From NCBI GenBank assembly GCA_037349315.1, contig JBAIAC010000027.1, positions 3,348,001 through 3,412,000 on the forward strand: a stretch of 64,000 bases of DNA, given 5' to 3'. The number at the start of each line of letters is the position of its first letter. The stretch's first letter is position 1. Shown one piece after another: positions 32,746 through 64,000 of this stretch. Origin of the DNA: Chelydra serpentina (Eukaryota; Chordata; Testudines; Chelydridae). Made by a program: the position numbers and the translations under genes. Below the pieces are notes generated by a model, which worked only from the letters and a program-made list of their open reading frames with translations, had not been told where the DNA came from and made no database searches.

Positions 32746-34055
32746 CTCTGCAACAAGTTCTTGAGAAACTCTGTCCAGCCAATCAAAAGAGCAAACTATG
32801 AGTGTACCAGGTATGATGAATTCTGTGCAGATTTTAGCTTTCAGCTTGAAACATGAAACCAAGCAAGTTTTTCTTGGCTTCAGATTTCAACCAAAAAGTG
32901 TTTACAGCTCTAACCAACTTTTCATAGTGGAAGGACCATTCCAAAGATTTAGGCGGGAAGGTGTGTGTGTGTGGGGAGAGGGCTGCCACAAAAACAGGGT
33001 ATTTTATTATCTCCAAAGAAACTGCATTATTATTAGTTGAAACTGAGATTATCATCATTTCTTAAATGCCCACCCCTAGTTTTGGAAATCATCAAAAGGC
33101 TGCTTGAGTCAAATGGTAGTAGACTCACTCTGAAGAAAAAGCAGCAGATAGCAAGGTGAGGCATATCCTGCTTGTGTGTGGCACAATCCCCTGAGCACCT
33201 GAATATTGCTCAATTCTTGACTTTTGCTAAGCATAAAAAAAAAATGAACACCACAGTGAAGGTTTACCAGGAGTACAGACTCATGTTGTAACAGCTCAGG
33301 AACTCCCCCAACCAAAGCTATGATCTGGTGCATTACATGTGAGATTTGGGCTTGCCAAATATAGCTGACGCTTTGAAAGTCTGATTAAATTGTCTATCAT
33401 AACCACATGTGATGAACAGTTTTGGGGAGTGGTTAAATATGTTTTAAAAATCTAAGGAAAACAATGATCACTTGCCTAAGTGATTCATTTTCATTTGTCC
33501 CTGAAATAGAAGCACCCAAAAATCTTGAGGCCAATTTTTCAAAAGCATGCATTCAGATTTAATTACATATGCACAGACCCTGATTTATACATGCATATGG
33601 GTTCCACCATAAATTGCATTTTCCATCTGCACAAACTGGGTGCACATAAAAGTTTGCGTGTGATTCAATGTGCACACTTTTAAATATTGGCCCTTGATGT
33701 CTGCAGAATGGTATGACATTTTTCACACAAATCAGGCTAAGGAAGTACACTTTATTTATTTACTCAATAATGCTCAACCTGTGCTAAGCGCTGGACAGAC
33801 ATATAGGAAGACACAGGTTCAGCCCTAACTAGCATACAATCTAAAGAGACAAAAAAACAGACAAAGGAGAAAGGGAAGCACCTTGGAAGCAGCAGATTTT
33901 TCAGGGTGATGATTGGTACAAGTCTTGTTAATTCCATGTTGTTATTTTTATGAAGTGGGGACAGAGGGAATGGTGTGTGTATGCAGTGGGGAATTAATAA
34001 GAATAAAGAACTAGGCAAAAAAGAAAAACAGAATTAACAAAATAACTGCTGCCAC

Positions 34056-34096
34056 AATTTTTATTTATTTATTTATTTATTATTATTATTATTATC
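34056..34096. repeat. (TTTA)n/(TTA)n microsatellite
   Basis: Tetranucleotide ATTT units passing into ATT units; simple repeat. Confidence 0.95.
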
Positions 34097-34747
34097 CTCA
34101 GTTTATTCAGTTCCCAACCAGTGCTTGGTGGAGTGAGGGTTAAAAACAACTTCAAGTCAAATTCTGGTGCCACAAATGTCAATGGGATTTTTACCACTGA
34201 TTTCAATTGATACAGGATTTGGCCATCTGTGTCTGAGTATGGGATTGGCAACAGGTGCCTACCCTCATTGCAGGGATAGCAGTGGAGTTCAGTGATGGAG
34301 GGAAGGGGGAAATGGCTCTGGGCACAGATGGGGATAATTGCACCATCAGGAAAAGAAAACAGTATAAGAAGAGAGAGGGTGGGACACTTTTTTCTTTTAG
34401 CAACCCAGCTGATATAGGGAATGAATGCTACCTGAGATATAGGACTAAGCTTTTCCCCTTTTCAGAACTTTGGCTATGTGAAGCTATTTGTCTTAGGCTA
34501 TAGGAAGATTGGTTGTAGACTGTAGCAGCTAATTAGGGTGCATAGCCACAGCTAGTTTGTGTCACCAGTTGGCCATATGCCTGTCCAATAATGCTGTATT
34601 CAAAGTTTATTCCTTAGTCACAGATTCCAAGGCCTGAAGGGGCCAGAGTGATCAGCTAGTCTGTACACACAGACCATACCACCACAACACTAACCAAATG
34701 CTATTAGGTTGACATTCAGTTCTTATACTTTTGATTTGATACTTTTG

Positions 34748-34808
34748 AGCAGGGGGTTGGACTAGATGGCCTCCTGAGGTCCCTTCCAACCCTGAGATTC
34801 TATGATTT
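34748..34808 (+). repeat. CR1-type 3' tail fragment
   Basis: GCAGGGGGTTGGACTAGATG, CCTCCTGAGGTCCCTTCCAA then GAGATTCTATGATT: the same tail as in the SINE at 32567-32745, without the tRNA head. Confidence 0.85.
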
Positions 34809-35444
34809 GTTTTAAGAATAACTTGGTCATTGCTACTACTTTCACTTCACCTCAATCACAGAAGGTGTAGCTGAGGGAAGCATAGAGAGCAAATAAGTGT
34901 TAGAGGCCTCACAGAACATTCTCCACTTCTTAGTGAATAGGGCTTTGTGTTTTCTCCCATTTTGTGTTCATGGCAAAAATTCTTGAGGAACAAAACCTAA
35001 AGGCACAGGTGCTATAAGGCTGTGCTGATGATATTGCTAGAGAGCGCTGATTTATCTTTGCAATCTACCAGATTGCACAAAATGGCAGATATTATCCCAC
35101 TTTAAGATTTCCCTAGAGTCTATCTCCTACTCTACAAAAATCATACATACAGAGTCTTACAACTTAGCTGTGCAAAGTAAAATGCTATTTTCTCTACCCA
35201 TGCACAGTGGAGAAACAGGGCCCTACGGGAGCACCTTGCTGCCCTTAAAACATTTTTCAGAATGGAACTTCTTGTTCTCACAGCTCCTATTCATAAACAG
35301 ACTCCTCAGTATGTGCCAGTATTATTTAGTTGGTCAGGGATGAAAAGCTCTACATATGTGTGTGGTAGTATCAAGAGCTGATCCTACTAGAATGAAATTA
35401 ATAGTGTGGGACTTGAGGGAGTTTTATAATCGGGAGAATGTTAC

Positions 35445-36011
35445 TGTCACGGAGTGTGGGGGAGTCAGCGCCTGCACCCCTCCTCCCCGGATTCACTGGG
35501 AGTCTCAGCCAGCCAGTAGAACAGAAGGTTTATTAGAGATGCCAGGAACACAGTCCAAACAGAGCTTGTCAGTACATCCAGGACCCCTCAGTCGGGCCCT
35601 TCTGGGGGGCAGGGAGCTTAGACCCCAGCTCGGGGCTCCCTGCATTTCACCCCACAGCTCCAAATGGGGGGGGCAGGGAGGCCAGACCCTGTCTGCCCCT
35701 CTCCCCTCCTCTTCCCAAGCCAGCTCCCAACTGAAACTGTCCAGCCCCTCCTCTCCCTTTGTCTGCTTCCCGGGCCAGGGAGGTCACCTGATCCCTTTGT
35801 TCCAACACCTTCAGCTCTCACCTTTGCAGGGGAGGGGCCGGGACCATCAGTTACTAGGATACAGAGTGTCGGCCCTTCTCTGTGTCCAGGCCCCTCTGTA
35901 ACAATCATGCCCCCTTGTCCCACCACCTAGATACTCAAGCACTGCATAGGGAAACCGAGGCACCCACACAGTACTCAGGGAAAACATTAACAACAGTCCT
36001 AGTTTGTCACA
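35445..36011 (-). mobile_element. Solo LTR of an endogenous retrovirus (minus orientation)
   Basis: 567 bp, starting TGTCACGGAGTG and ending TTTGTCACA, with identical 5-bp flanks GTTAC at 35440-35444 and 36012-36016. TG...CA ends, 5-bp duplication and, on the minus strand, AATAAA (complement of tttatt near 35530) about 90 bp before the LTR end support an LTR read on the minus strand. No internal retroviral genes adjoin it. G+C-rich against AT-rich flanks. Confidence 0.78.
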
Positions 36012-37186
36012 GTTACTAAAGTTACATAATTAATGCATAAACAAGTCTACATTATTTTCATTCTTCTGGTTGCAGTCATTGCATCTGAGAATGGATTAAG
36101 TGCTAGTTCCTTGGGGATTTCATGCAATGTATATGCCAAAAAGTCTGAAGCACCCCAAAACAAGTTCAGTCCAAATTTTTAGTATTCCTCAAAGTTCCTT
36201 GTTACTTTCCACCCTTCCAAGTAAAAAAACCAAAATAACTAGTGTGACTTTCAAAAGGAGGCAAATAGGGCAGAAATTGATGAAAATGAGTCAAGTACTA
36301 CATAAATGTGTGAAATGAACTTTTATTTTATTATAGGGTGTTTATATTATTGATGTGAGAAACTGACTACCAAGTCTTTTGATAAATCAAAAATATTATT
36401 TGCCAGAGAAAAGCTGAATCCATCTCAGCGGGACTCTAAAGGAATGTACACATTGCATGCATGGAGTATAGTCATGAAAATAGGAGACCAAACGACACAC
36501 AGCAAAAATCCTCTACTCTGTTTCAAGCCAGATATATTTGTAGTGGATTGAGTAGTCATTCATTATATCGTTTTAAGGGAAAATGAGATGTTAAACAATG
36601 TTCATTTATATAATACATCCACATTTTAAGGAAATATATAATGAAAAAGGTAAGATGCTATATGAAGGAAAATGTTATGGAAAAAGATATGTTTGACAGT
36701 ATAGGATGAGATGATCTATGTTTTGCCACTACTGTATTTTCTTATGGCACAAAAGAAAAGTTTCTTCTGTTGTGGGAGACAGCTGACTGCTTATACCACA
36801 GTTGACTAAAGAGAAATCAGTTACATGAATCCCCTCAGTGTTAGGGTGGGATGTGTTATTGAGAAAATTTGAGTCCAAGAATTGAGAACTTGATACTAGA
36901 AAACAAATTGATAAAATTAGGGAAAGTCAAAATCTTGCCTTAATTCCACCCACAGTGCTTTTATTGTTAAACTAACACAACTTTTATACCTTCTAAAAGC
37001 CTAGTATAAACAATGGACCCATCCAACTGTGCACATAGCTTGCCTATGTAGAAGTGTGATCTCACTGCTGTCACCTTTATACTCTTTCCCCGCTTCTCTC
37101 CTACTGTCTCTCTCTAACACTCACTTGTTGTGTCTTGTTCAGTTTAGTTGCAAAGTCTCAGGGGAAATGATCTTCCTGTTGGTTTA

Positions 37187-37240
37187 TACAGCACCTAGCA
37201 CTATGGGGGCCTTTGGGTGCTACTGCAATATATATATAAT
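37187..37240. repeat. Ancient dispersed repeat tail
   Basis: CAGCACCTAGCACTATGGGG, CCTTTGGGTGCTACTGCAAT. The same sequence, diverged, is found at 3362-3412 and 40426-40500, each ending in a TAATA-rich run. Confidence 0.6.
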
Positions 37241-38261
37241 ACTAATAAGATTACAAAATCATTTAAAAAATCCTTTAAAAAACATTAGATGATTTTTCTT
37301 TATTATTTGTAGATCCCACCCATAACATACACAATGTCCTGCACTGATTTGATTTCCACTTAAATAAGGTTAAATAAATGCCTCCATCCTGAGTGAAAAA
37401 GCACAAAAGGCTCTTGAAAATCAATTAAATATTGAACTAAAAGGAATTTGCCAATATTATTTGGAAAGTAAGGCTGTGTAAAAATAATGAATTCAAAGGT
37501 TAAATTAAGTAGTTTCTCTTATAGAAGGCACTCTTGAGAATGGAATGCTGACAATAAGTAATTGAGAGTTATCCTGTTTGTTATTAATGTTATAACATCT
37601 TTTAGACACTGACTTTTCTTTTAATGAGTCTCTCTTGGGGAATGGAAAAGCAGAGAGTTAAATATAAAGTTTGACCAATTCCCTTTGTGTTGCACAAGTT
37701 TGACTAGATCATATCATGGAAAAGCAGAACTGACACTACAACACTGATTGTTTGATCTAATATGGCAAGAAACCAAACTTTCAGCACCTCCCACAGAGGG
37801 CTCCTTTTGCCCTGTTTATTCTAGTCCCCACCCACATGTAGTCCTTTTACCTTGCCCATAGACCACTTGTCAGAAAAACAAAAGTTACATGTCAAACAAG
37901 ATCTATGGTATCAACCTCTAAACTGAAGAATATCTACTTTTAAAGTTACAATCTGAAAGCAATTTTTTCATAAGGGATGCATGAATAATTATTCATGCAG
38001 CTCTGTCCTTTTATTGCATTATCACTGATAAGTGGTAAAGAGACAACAGATGGATACACGCAGACAGATGGGAAAGTACAAGGAGACAAGCATGAGGGGC
38101 AGCATGGGAGAAAGGACAAAGGTGCTTGTTTGAAAATTGGTGTGTGATAGAGGCTGGTACCATGGACGCACCGAGCATAGGAGTGGCCATTTTGATAGGG
38201 AATATGCGAGAGAGAGTGGGGATAGGCCATGATAAAGGGCCTTGAAAGTGAAGACAAGTAT

Positions 38262-38328
38262 CTTATAAGAACGGCCATACTGGATCAGACCAAAGGTCCA
38301 TCTACCTCAATACCTGTGTTCTGACAAG
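38262..38328. repeat. Short copy of the 4472-4900 repeat family
   Basis: TATAAGAACGGCCATACTGG, ATCAGACCAAAGGTCCATCT match the start of the 4472 copy; truncated after about 65 bp. Confidence 0.7.
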
Positions 38329-40425
38329 ATACTTCTGTTTGATGTAATAGAGAAGGGGAAGCCAGTGGAGGGATGTGAAAGTCTTTCTTCAGACCTCAAA
38401 TGATTAATCCCAGGAGTTACCACCTTAAGCTATTTATAAGCTTCCATTTCCAAATCCTCTCCATATTCGTTTTTTGTTTACTTTTCAAACTTCTGATGTC
38501 TTCCAGCTCCCTTTTATAACATGAGCCATTTGTCCATTAGACTCACCTGGTTAAGAACACAACTCCCAAGCTCCAATGGAGTTGTCACTTCAGTGAAGTT
38601 AAGTGATGGCAGTCTTAAGTATATCTCCCAGGCATGGCTACATATACACACAAACATTTAAAAATACTGTTCCTTGATAAAGGTAAAACCAAGAGAAGGA
38701 GAGGAAAACTTGGGGCCACACTGTTATAGGTGCCAGAAGGAAAGAAGTCCATTGTGTTAATTATCACTCAATTGCGAAAAACAAGCGTAGTTGCAAAATT
38801 CCATTCCTTGCAATTGGCATTACACAATAAAAATGAAATCAGCATTGTTGATACAAAGCATGCCAATTCATATCCCCATGAAGCCTAAAATGCACCTTAA
38901 CTGAATCCCTTTAAAGACAGGGAATGCTTTAAACACATCTACAGTGTTTACCCTCACTAACATTACTGTTAGAAAATGAATGGGACTCTAAACCCTCCAT
39001 GTGTTCTGAAAGTAATATTTAACAATATATATTTTTGCTTCCTTAGCCTCTCAATTTGTAGTGCTTTCAATTTATCTTTTAACTTTTGTTTTGTGCTTTT
39101 TGAATAGGTAACACAGTTACATAATATACAACAAATGAGGTATGACATAAAGAAACATGATTTACAATATCAGTGGATATGTCTTAACCAAGTTCTTACT
39201 AATACAGAATATGGAAACTAAAAAAGCTATGTGTATCCTTTTATATACTATACAGGTGTCATTACCTCATCATTAAGTGACTCAGATTTATTTGCAGCTC
39301 TTTTTAATATATAATTATTGGCAGTGTTTTATCTTCCCATTTTGTCAGCTGTACAGCAAATAAATTGTTGTCTAGCAAGTTTGTCTCCTGCCCAATTTCA
39401 GGCGTAACCCTGTGGTGTTGCAGTTTTAAGTACTATACTTATACATGGAAACTGCACCCAAACAAACCAGATGACACAGGAAGGGTGCCTCACATTTTTA
39501 GGATGGTTTTAAGCTTCGAGAGACATTTTTTGTTTATTGTGCTGTTTCATCTTTTTGGATACAATAGCAGCATTGGTGGCAACACTTTGGAGTTATTTCT
39601 TACAACTATAAGCCAACTTTTCTATACATGAATGGGAGCTTCCTAACCAGGGTAAGTTATCTTAGAGCTCATCTCTATACAGATTGCAGTATGATGCTCG
39701 TATGGAGAATGAGGGCTTTATGTGACTCTTCCATTCTTTAAAAGGCAAAGGGTAAAAGGATTCTTTATTTTTATTTTTAAATGGAGTAAATTTTTTTTGT
39801 GATTTATTAACCCAGGGCTATGTGATATGACAAATCTTAATTCCCTAAGTGTAGAGGTGAGAATGGATAAAGTGCTTTTATGTATACTTATCTGATCCAT
39901 GGTGGCATTTTGTAATTTGTAATCTAGTGAACATGGCTTTTCGTAATTCTTTTGGGGGAAAAACACCAAAAATGTCCTCTGGATCAAACTAAATTTAAAA
40001 CATATTTCCATCTTTTTCTGAAGGACTCACTTCCAGAAGCAGAATGTTAGTTAGATCAGATCCTTAGTGCTTCTGTAATGCTAAGATCTATAAAAAAAAC
40101 CCTCTCTGATAGATAAATCCTGTGTTCCTTAAGGAAGAAATTATTTTTCCCAGAGGATTATGCCATTTTTGTAAAAACAGCTTTTCATGGGAAAACTCAT
40201 TTTCCAGTAGGGAAAAACTGAGTTATAGTTTTGTGTGTCAGGCCCCAACCACAAAACCTCAAAATACCCACTTCAAAAACAGTGTGAAAATGTTAAGGAA
40301 AGAGGAAAAACAGCAACAGATTCTTTCCCCAGTGAGGGTTGTTTTGTACATGTTTACAGTTTATGCCATTCAGTCATATATTAGAGAGTTCCAACTAATT
40401 AAAAGGAATGTGAATATTGTTCTGC

Positions 40426-40500
40426 AACACCTATCAAAATGGAGCCCTGATCCCTGATTTGGGTTTTTTAGGTACTATGGTAATACAAATAATAACAATA
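40426..40500. repeat. Ancient dispersed repeat tail
   Basis: CACCTATCAAAATGGAGCCC, TAGGTACTATGGTAATACAA and a TAATAAC run: third copy of the family at 3362 and 37187. Confidence 0.5.
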
Positions 40501-43040
40501 ACTGAAAAACAAAAAGAACAGCTTTATGGCAGAAAAGACTTTTAAAAAATCATAACAAGAATTAATAGAAATCATTGCAGGTAGTGTGTTTTTTTCCGAG
40601 ACGCTAAGAAAGAAGAAGAGGAGTCTACCCTTCCACTCTGCCCCACTTCACTGTGGTTGTTTTTTCTATATTTCTTAACCAAAAGGATTGTTGTTACACT
40701 GCAATTGATATATACATAAAGTTACTCAACGTGACTGCTTGCGGGATAAGGTACTACTCACTGTAAGGATGGCATAATCAGGTCTCGGTATAGTAAATTA
40801 TGCCCTTACCTCATACCTAAAGTACGAGAGATATCTACTATGCTCTAAGTATACTCACGGTCCACTTCAAATTATTTCTTAATGCTAAGAACCAGCAGAA
40901 TATTTTTATTGTCACATTCAATTCTGCAAATAGGTCATGAAAGAAGTGGCTGATAAATAATGATGGACTAGATGGTCGGAGTGAAAAATAGAAATGCACA
41001 GAGAATCTGGAGCACATCCCCTGTCAGTTTATGATAATAAAGCAACCCGACTAGTTTGTATAGCGTGCATCATACAAACTGTATCTCAAATCATTTTACA
41101 GATCAAAATTATGTAAGGTACTGGAGAGAGTATGGTACAGAAAATAGTAGTACAAAGAAAGGATATTGAATGGTGAACAGATTATCATTCAGTCATTAGA
41201 TCAATAGCACAGGGAGAAATTAAGGACACACGGGCATCTCAAAATTAATGATGCACACATTAAACTTCCACTGTCTTCAGTGAAAGTTGAGTTCTATGGG
41301 GCATATTTTCAAAGGCCCCAACCTGGCCTCTAATTCTTGTGCTTATTTTCAATTGGTGTAATTAAATATGGGCACTAATGATATACTTTAAATCTTCAAC
41401 TATCTATTTCTCAGGCACAGTAGTTAGATATTTCCATTCTACCACTTGTGCCTTGCCTACATTCAATTACATGTGCAAAATTAGATCCCTCATTTAAAAA
41501 CGTGGCCTGATGGATGAGATTGACCATTCAAAGCCCCTAAATAGCTTTGAAAATCCACAGCCGAGATATCTAGAAACGTTTGTCTCATCTTTCCTCACAG
41601 ATTCTTCCTTCTGTCTCCTTTTTTTAGCATCACTGACAACTTCATTATCCTCCCTGTCATCTTTGAGTCCCCACTGTCATCAGCTCCACCCCCTGGTATT
41701 TTGGCTCTTGCTAAAACCTGTCAATTTTAAGGGCTTGTCTACATGGTTAACCACTGTTAAAATCTGTCCTTTCCTCTTGTAGGTCCATGCCTTGGTCATC
41801 TTTCACCTCACCAACCTTAACTACCTCCTTGCATCTTGCCTCTCATCACTCCAATCTATACAGAAATCCACTGGTTAAGATCAAATGTATCAGTTTAATA
41901 ACTGATACATCATGTGTCTCAGGACTCCTGTATGTACTACATTTGCAAGGTGATGGACAATGGCCTATTTTTTCCCTCATCTAAGTTCTCTGAGCTCTAA
42001 GTTCTATTCTTACGCACCTTTAGTACCGTAGGGGATAGTATGTTTATATAACAGAAATATTGAGTGAGTAATGCTGCTATTTCTCTTTATGAATGATTTC
42101 TATGCAGGTATGATTTGTATTTATGATACTTATCCAAATATTGGGTTTATTTGAGTTGCATTTGTTTGACTACACAGTCTCCCTGTAAACATATATAACA
42201 GAATATACAATAATATTTGATTTCTGTTTGAGTGTTTTAAACCCAGGCTTGCTGGGGCAGGGAGACTACTGAGCATCTGAGTGCTTTTACACTCCAACCA
42301 AATAAACAGCAAAAAGAGTTCATTCACAGGTGTTAGCATTTGCAACTTGTCTGTTCCCTATACATGCTGAATGATAATATTTCCACACATAAATGCATAT
42401 TCACCACATTGATTCTTCACCCATCTATTCATGCATGCCACATGTACACCTTGTTTATCACTCTAGCCATCTTTGGTTTTCATGCACTCTCTACAGTCTA
42501 ATTTTCTCATTTTGTTATTCCCATGTTAAAGGAATCACAACACTGAAGGAATGCACTCCCGGGAATGTAAAATCCACCTATCTAGTCCTATCTAGTCAGA
42601 GAGAGTTGAGGCCAAAGGTTTGGGAGGAGAGATCTTCTTTAGGTTCCCCAGAATCATGGAACTCTGAGATGAAAAATAACTATTATTTGTAGCTCATCTT
42701 GTCCATCCCCCTGCCAGTCAATTTTCCCTACAGTACATTCTTCTTGAGTACCGAGGATGCTTTCTTGGAGAAACTACCTCTGTCACGTCATTGAACTTTC
42801 TATTTCTATTTACAATAAAATTATATCTTAAAAGATGCTAAAATTAATTTCTTCATTTGAAACTATCCTTAGTGATTGTAAGTGGTAACCTAGAATATTA
42901 TAATGACAACAAATAGTCATTACTTCTTATTAAATTAATGTTCTGAATGTTGATGGGCAGATGCAAGCACCAAAGTCTTTATGCTACATTCTTCATGTAT
43001 AACAGGGTCATAACTTTTCTTCTTCTTCTCTCTGTACTAG

Positions 43041-43079
43041 TTTTATGGCACCAGAACTCAGGATTCCCTGGAAGTCCAG
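43041..43079 (+). other. Possible TRPV3 upstream exon
   Basis: A 39-bp segment with a strong acceptor (pyrimidine tract then gtactag, ends 43040) and donor (CCAG|gtaaaa). It contains an ATG at 43045 that, spliced to the acceptor at 43659, reads in frame into the TRPV3 start exon and would add 13 residues. No homology support is known to me; it may instead be a 5' UTR exon or chance. Confidence 0.3.
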
Positions 43080-43663
43080 GTAAAAGGCTTAATTTTTCAG
43101 TGAGCTCTACCCCTCGTGTTAGTATTGTCTACTCAGACCTTGCTTCTGCTGATCCACCACTTTGCAGAAATTCTGCTTTCATCTAACTTCAGCACCTTTA
43201 GTATCTGGCACCAACCTTCCTATATTTGGAGCTAACAGATTTAATATTGCTTGACTACTGAAATTTATTGGTTTTCACATCAATAGCAGTCTGCAAAACC
43301 CTCAATGTTGCTTATAAAAGTTACTCTGTTCCTTCTGATACTTGAAATAATATCTATTGCCATATAAATGGATGGGCTCCCTTCAATTACGTACTGAGAA
43401 TATACCTGAATCTGAACTTTTCCTGAACTTGTGATGTCATGTCATCCTTTATGCTGCTCATGTTGGAACCTATTTAAATCAAAGATACTTCATAATATAA
43501 ATCTCAATCCCCAATATATTAAATAGTACATCTTTTGCAAAGGAAGAACCTTGAGAAATATTACAATTAAGGTTTGTGTGCATAAGGAGTAGAAATAGTC
43601 AATCTGATCATGTGACATGTTCAAATGAAGTTAAATAATTATGAATCTATCTATTACAGAAAC

Positions 43664-64000
<20,337 letters not shown>

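Larger units (their letters stand above)
25831..43040. other. TRPV1-TRPV3 intergenic interval
   Basis: About 17 kb without recognisable protein-coding exons. It contains hAT-like (26328-26644) and palindromic (27586-27763) repeats, MIR-like fragments, two solo LTRs, a tRNA/CR1 SINE, CR1 tails and simple repeats, all listed separately. The stretches 36020-38260, 38330-40420 and 40505-43040 are AT-rich with no feature I can name. TRPV3 promoter and 5' UTR exons probably lie in the last few kilobases. Confidence 0.7.

Noticed and set aside
35356..35930. Open frames of 88-181 codons
   Set aside because: Within the solo LTR at 35445-36011; Pro/Ser-rich without recognisable domain.

Overview
This window is a gene-sparse, AT-rich, intron-rich piece of a vertebrate nuclear genome. 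The interspersed repeats point to a cryptodiran turtle. There is a tRNA-headed SINE with a CR1 tail at 32567-32745, several CR1-type 3' ends, many hAT-like elements with 8-bp target duplications, and two solo LTRs. All coding sequence is eukaryotic exons with GT-AG introns (one apparent GC-AG). There are no operons, CRISPR arrays or prokaryotic features.

Layout, all genes on the + strand: (1) the last three coding exons of SHPK, sedoheptulokinase (473-2947; the 5' part lies before the window); (2) a 10.9-kb repeat-filled interval; (3) a complete TRPV1 coding region in 15 exons (13862-25478; 843 residues by homology-guided splicing); (4) an 18-kb intergenic interval with many repeats, two solo LTRs (30326-31443 and 35445-36011) and a perfect 178-bp palindrome (27586-27763); (5) TRPV3 in 17 recognised coding exons (43664-64000; the last exon is cut by the window end with about 25 residues missing). 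The order SHPK-TRPV1-TRPV3 is the conserved amniote synteny block (human 17p13).

TRPV1 and TRPV3 are paralogous tetrameric cation channels used in thermosensation and chemosensation. Their exon lengths are identical at several homologous positions (141, 177, 166 and 67 nt), which fits tandem duplication. SHPK is a metabolic neighbour (pentose phosphate pathway) with no obvious functional link.

I found no unknown multi-gene system. The points most worth a second look are: a mosaic vanilloid pocket in TRPV1 (Glu kept where chicken has Ala, but Leu and Ala at two other ligand-contact positions); in-frame tandem splice acceptors in TRPV1 that would add or remove a Val-Ser pair at a known PKC site; a GC donor in TRPV3; a possible upstream TRPV3 exon that would extend the N-terminus in frame; and the zero-spacer palindrome.

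All coordinates were read by eye from sequence. Family assignments of repeats are from recognised motifs, not database searches.
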